From: an uncultured Bacilli bacterium
GTDB lineage: Bacteria; Bacillota_I; Bacilli_A; RF39; UBA660
DNA: 8,066 nt
Direction of reading: 5' to 3'
Assembly (NCBI GenBank): GCA_934095805.1
Contig: CAKOKV010000039.1
Span: 1 to 8,066 of the forward strand
The notes below the pieces were generated by a model, which saw only the letters and a list, made by a program, of their open reading frames with translations, was not told the origin of the DNA and did not search any database. The translations under genes were made by a program, and so were the position numbers. Each line of letters starts with the position of its first letter. Within the stretch, counting starts at the first letter, position 1. Positions 7,071 through 8,066 of this stretch are shown piece by piece.

Positions 7071-7077
7071 CTCCTCT
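7071..7077 (-). promoter_or_regulatory. Ribosome binding site AGAGGAG of the relaxase
   Basis: AGAGGAG ends 7 nt before the ATG at 7063. This strong site marks the true relaxase start. No convincing promoter was found between it and the hairpin at 7219-7248. Confidence 0.75.
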
Positions 7078-7093
7078 CATTTAAAAAGGGGAT

Positions 7094-7108
7094 TGGGGAT
7101 TTTCCCCA
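7094..7108. repeat. Inverted repeat TGGGGA-N3-TCCCCA
   Basis: Perfect 6 bp arms with a 3 nt loop, 30 bp upstream of the relaxase start. The left arm is part of a tandem GGGGATT repeat. Likely part of oriT or a leader hairpin. Confidence 0.7.
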
Positions 7109-7113
7109 TTTAG

Positions 7114-7133
7114 AATTTCGAACTGACGAAATT
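7114..7133. repeat. Inverted repeat AATTTCG-N6-CGAAATT
   Basis: Perfect 7 bp arms around a 6 bp loop, 5 bp beyond the GGGG/CCCC repeat. Such a repeat beside a relaxase gene is a typical relaxase recognition hairpin; the nic site would lie close by. Confidence 0.65.
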
Positions 7134-7163
7134 AATTGCTTGTTAGGACAATAATGCACTCTT

Positions 7164-7177
7164 TTTTAGTACTAAAA
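7164..7177. repeat. 14 bp perfect palindrome TTTTAGTACTAAAA
   Basis: Perfect palindrome centred on GTAC, in the gap between the ATPase and the relaxase. It resembles the palindrome at 5633-5648 (TTTTA, GTAC core, TAAAA). Possible operator; function unknown. Confidence 0.35.
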
Positions 7178-7218
7178 CCTTTACTTTTTCTATCAAATAC
7201 TCACAATATTTTGAAAAA

Positions 7219-7248
7219 TACTTGGACTTTTATTTTAAAATCCAAGTA
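7219..7248 (-). terminator. Intrinsic terminator after the DnaC-like gene, possibly bidirectional
   Basis: TACTTGGA and TCCAAGTA form a perfect 8 bp stem around a 14 nt AT-rich loop that can partly pair. On the minus strand the stem is followed by TTTTTC, about 90 nt after the ATPase stop; on the plus strand it is followed by C and then six T. It would insulate the replication gene from the relaxase. Confidence 0.62.
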
Positions 7249-7315
7249 CTTTTTTCTTTCATTTTCTATTTACTTTTTTATATTTTTGTACTACAATAAT
7301 TGTATAAAGATTTGG

Positions 7316-7347
7316 GTTAGTATTTTAGTTTTGCGGCTTATACTAAC
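7316..7347. repeat. Inverted repeat GTTAGTAT-N16-ATACTAAC over the ATPase stop codon
   Basis: Perfect 8 bp arms (7316-7323 and 7340-7347) with a 16 bp loop. The right arm covers the last codons and the first stop base position of the DnaC-like gene. No T tract follows at once, so it is more likely an mRNA-stabilising hairpin or a binding site than a terminator. Confidence 0.45.
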
Positions 7348-8066
7348 TCTTTTTCTTTTACTTTTTTTAGTGTTATTCCATAACACATTTGATATAATTT
7401 TGATATTATTGCATCTACTAATTGTTCATCCTGACTTTGACTAAATCTTTCTATTAATCCACGTTTATCAAACCTAGTTGTAATTATTATCGGTAATCTA
7501 TTTTCATTTCTATTTTGAATTATTGTATACAATTTTTCTAATGCCCATTGGCTTATTTTTTCTGTTCCAAGATCATCAATTATAATCATATCTACATTTG
7601 AGTATAACTCTATTAATTCATTTTCTGACTTTGTATTGTCTCTAAATGTTTCCTTAATCATGTCCAATAACATTGTTAATCTTCCCATTAAAACGATCTT
7701 ATCATTTTCTATTAATTTGTTAGCAATTGATGCTGCTAAATGTGTCTTTCCAACTCCTGACTCGCCCGTTATTATCAGTCCTTCACTTTGCATTTTTTCT
7801 ATACTTTTATCGGTATAGTCTTTAGCAACTTTTAATGCCATTTCATTCTCTGAATTAATATTAAAATTTTCAAAGTTTTGTTCTTGAAATTTTTCTTCAA
7901 CATAGTTCTTCTTGTAAATTTTATTTATGATATTCTTATAATGTTTTCTTTTTTCTATTTCATATTCTTGCTTATCTACATTATTCCAGTATTCTTGTGC
8001 CTCATTGCAATTACATCTTTCGTATTTAATTGCATCTGGAGAAATATTTGCATATAAATAATCAAG
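7338..8066 (-). CDS. DnaC-like helicase-loader ATPase, N terminus cut off by window edge
   Basis: The frame is open to the right edge, giving 242 visible residues of an AAA+ ATPase of the DnaC/IstB type. Such proteins load the replicative helicase on plasmids, phages and integrative elements. Visible residues 18-20 (CNC) look like the end of a zinc-binding N-terminal region. FENF near 63-66 leads into the ATPase core. Walker A is GESGVGKT at 101-108, Walker B is IIIDDLG with the acidic pair at 164-165, and IITTRF near 195-199 occupies the sensor I region. The usual SRL arginine-finger box reads SKL near residue 223-225, so a lysine stands where arginine is common. A Met at 7841 is internal, not the start, because family features lie upstream of it. 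An IstB role in transposition is unlikely because no transposase is present. Confidence 0.87.
   Translation of the reverse strand, partial: LDYLYANISPDAIKYERCNCNEAQEYWNNVDKQEYEIEKRKHYKNIINKIYKKNYVEEKFQEQNFENFNINSENEMALKVAKDYTDKSIEKMQSEGLIITGESGVGKTHLAASIANKLIENDKIVLMGRLTMLLDMIKETFRDNTKSENELIELYSNVDMIIIDDLGTEKISQWALEKLYTIIQNRNENRLPIIITTRFDKRGLIERFSQSQDEQLVDAIISKLYQMCYGITLKKVKEKELV

Larger units (their letters stand above)
7088..7165. other. Candidate oriT just upstream of the relaxase
   Basis: The region directly before the relaxase ribosome binding site holds two inverted repeats, the usual design of an origin of transfer. TGGGGA-TTT-TCCCCA lies at 7094-7108, with a direct repeat GGGGATT at 7088-7094 and 7095-7101. 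AATTTCG-AACTGA-CGAAATT lies at 7114-7133. GC-rich hairpins are otherwise rare in this window. The nic site is not identified. The assignment rests on position and symmetry, not on a match to a known oriT. Confidence 0.5.

Noticed and set aside
7064..7159. Upstream extension of the relaxase N-terminal frame beginning MHYCPNKQ
   Set aside because: The extension reads through the candidate oriT repeats, has no family similarity, and a strong AGAGGAG site supports the ATG at 7063.
7178..7212. Possible relaxase promoter TTGATA with 17 bp spacer to AGTACT on the minus strand
   Set aside because: The -10 box matches the consensus at only three of six positions; in DNA this AT-rich such matches are common.
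7136..7444. Plus-strand open frame of 102 codons across the gap between the ATPase and the relaxase
   Set aside because: It overlaps the ATPase 3' end and the terminator, is a low-complexity Leu/Phe/Ile string from T-rich DNA, and has no ribosome binding site or family similarity.

Overview
The DNA is very AT-rich and codon use follows this, with ATA, AGA, TTA and AAT common. Most ribosome binding sites are strong and purine-rich, and the relaxase and DnaC-like ATPase resemble those of Firmicutes elements. I infer a low-G+C Firmicute, probably one of the Clostridia. The window looks like part of an integrative or mobilizable element, or a plasmid, carrying a defence cargo. All supported genes lie on the minus strand, so transcription runs from the right edge to the left edge.

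Right part (about 5640-8066): a DnaC-like helicase-loader ATPase, cut off at its N terminus by the window edge; then a roughly 270 bp gap with hairpins, a candidate terminator and a candidate oriT; then a MOBP-type relaxase. The relaxase reading frame is broken by a single-base frameshift near 6950. A 41-residue piece carrying the presumed catalytic Tyr19 is separated from the 423-residue piece carrying the HxHxH metal-binding motif. A small hairpin follows the relaxase stop.

Left part (1 to about 5600): a compact five-gene operon starting at a near-consensus promoter (TTGACA, 17 bp, TATACT). In order of transcription it encodes a 56-aa AT-hook plus ribbon-helix-helix regulator, an amino-DNA methyltransferase with motif order X-I-IV, a 632-aa protein that I do not recognise but which carries a PD-(D/E)xK nuclease signature, a D12-class adenine methyltransferase, and a GmrSD-like DUF262/DUF1524 protein running off the left edge. 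Intergenic gaps are 1 to 21 bp, and four of the five genes have the same AGAGGTATA sequence in front of the start codon.

Working model: the two methyltransferases protect the two strands of one (perhaps asymmetric) site, and the 632-aa protein is the matching restriction endonuclease. The small regulator controls the operon from an inverted repeat over the -35 box. The GmrSD-like nuclease adds a second, modification-dependent layer against phages with modified DNA. The pairing and the regulation are inference; the domain calls for the methyltransferases, the GmrSD-like protein, the relaxase and the ATPase rest on clear motifs.
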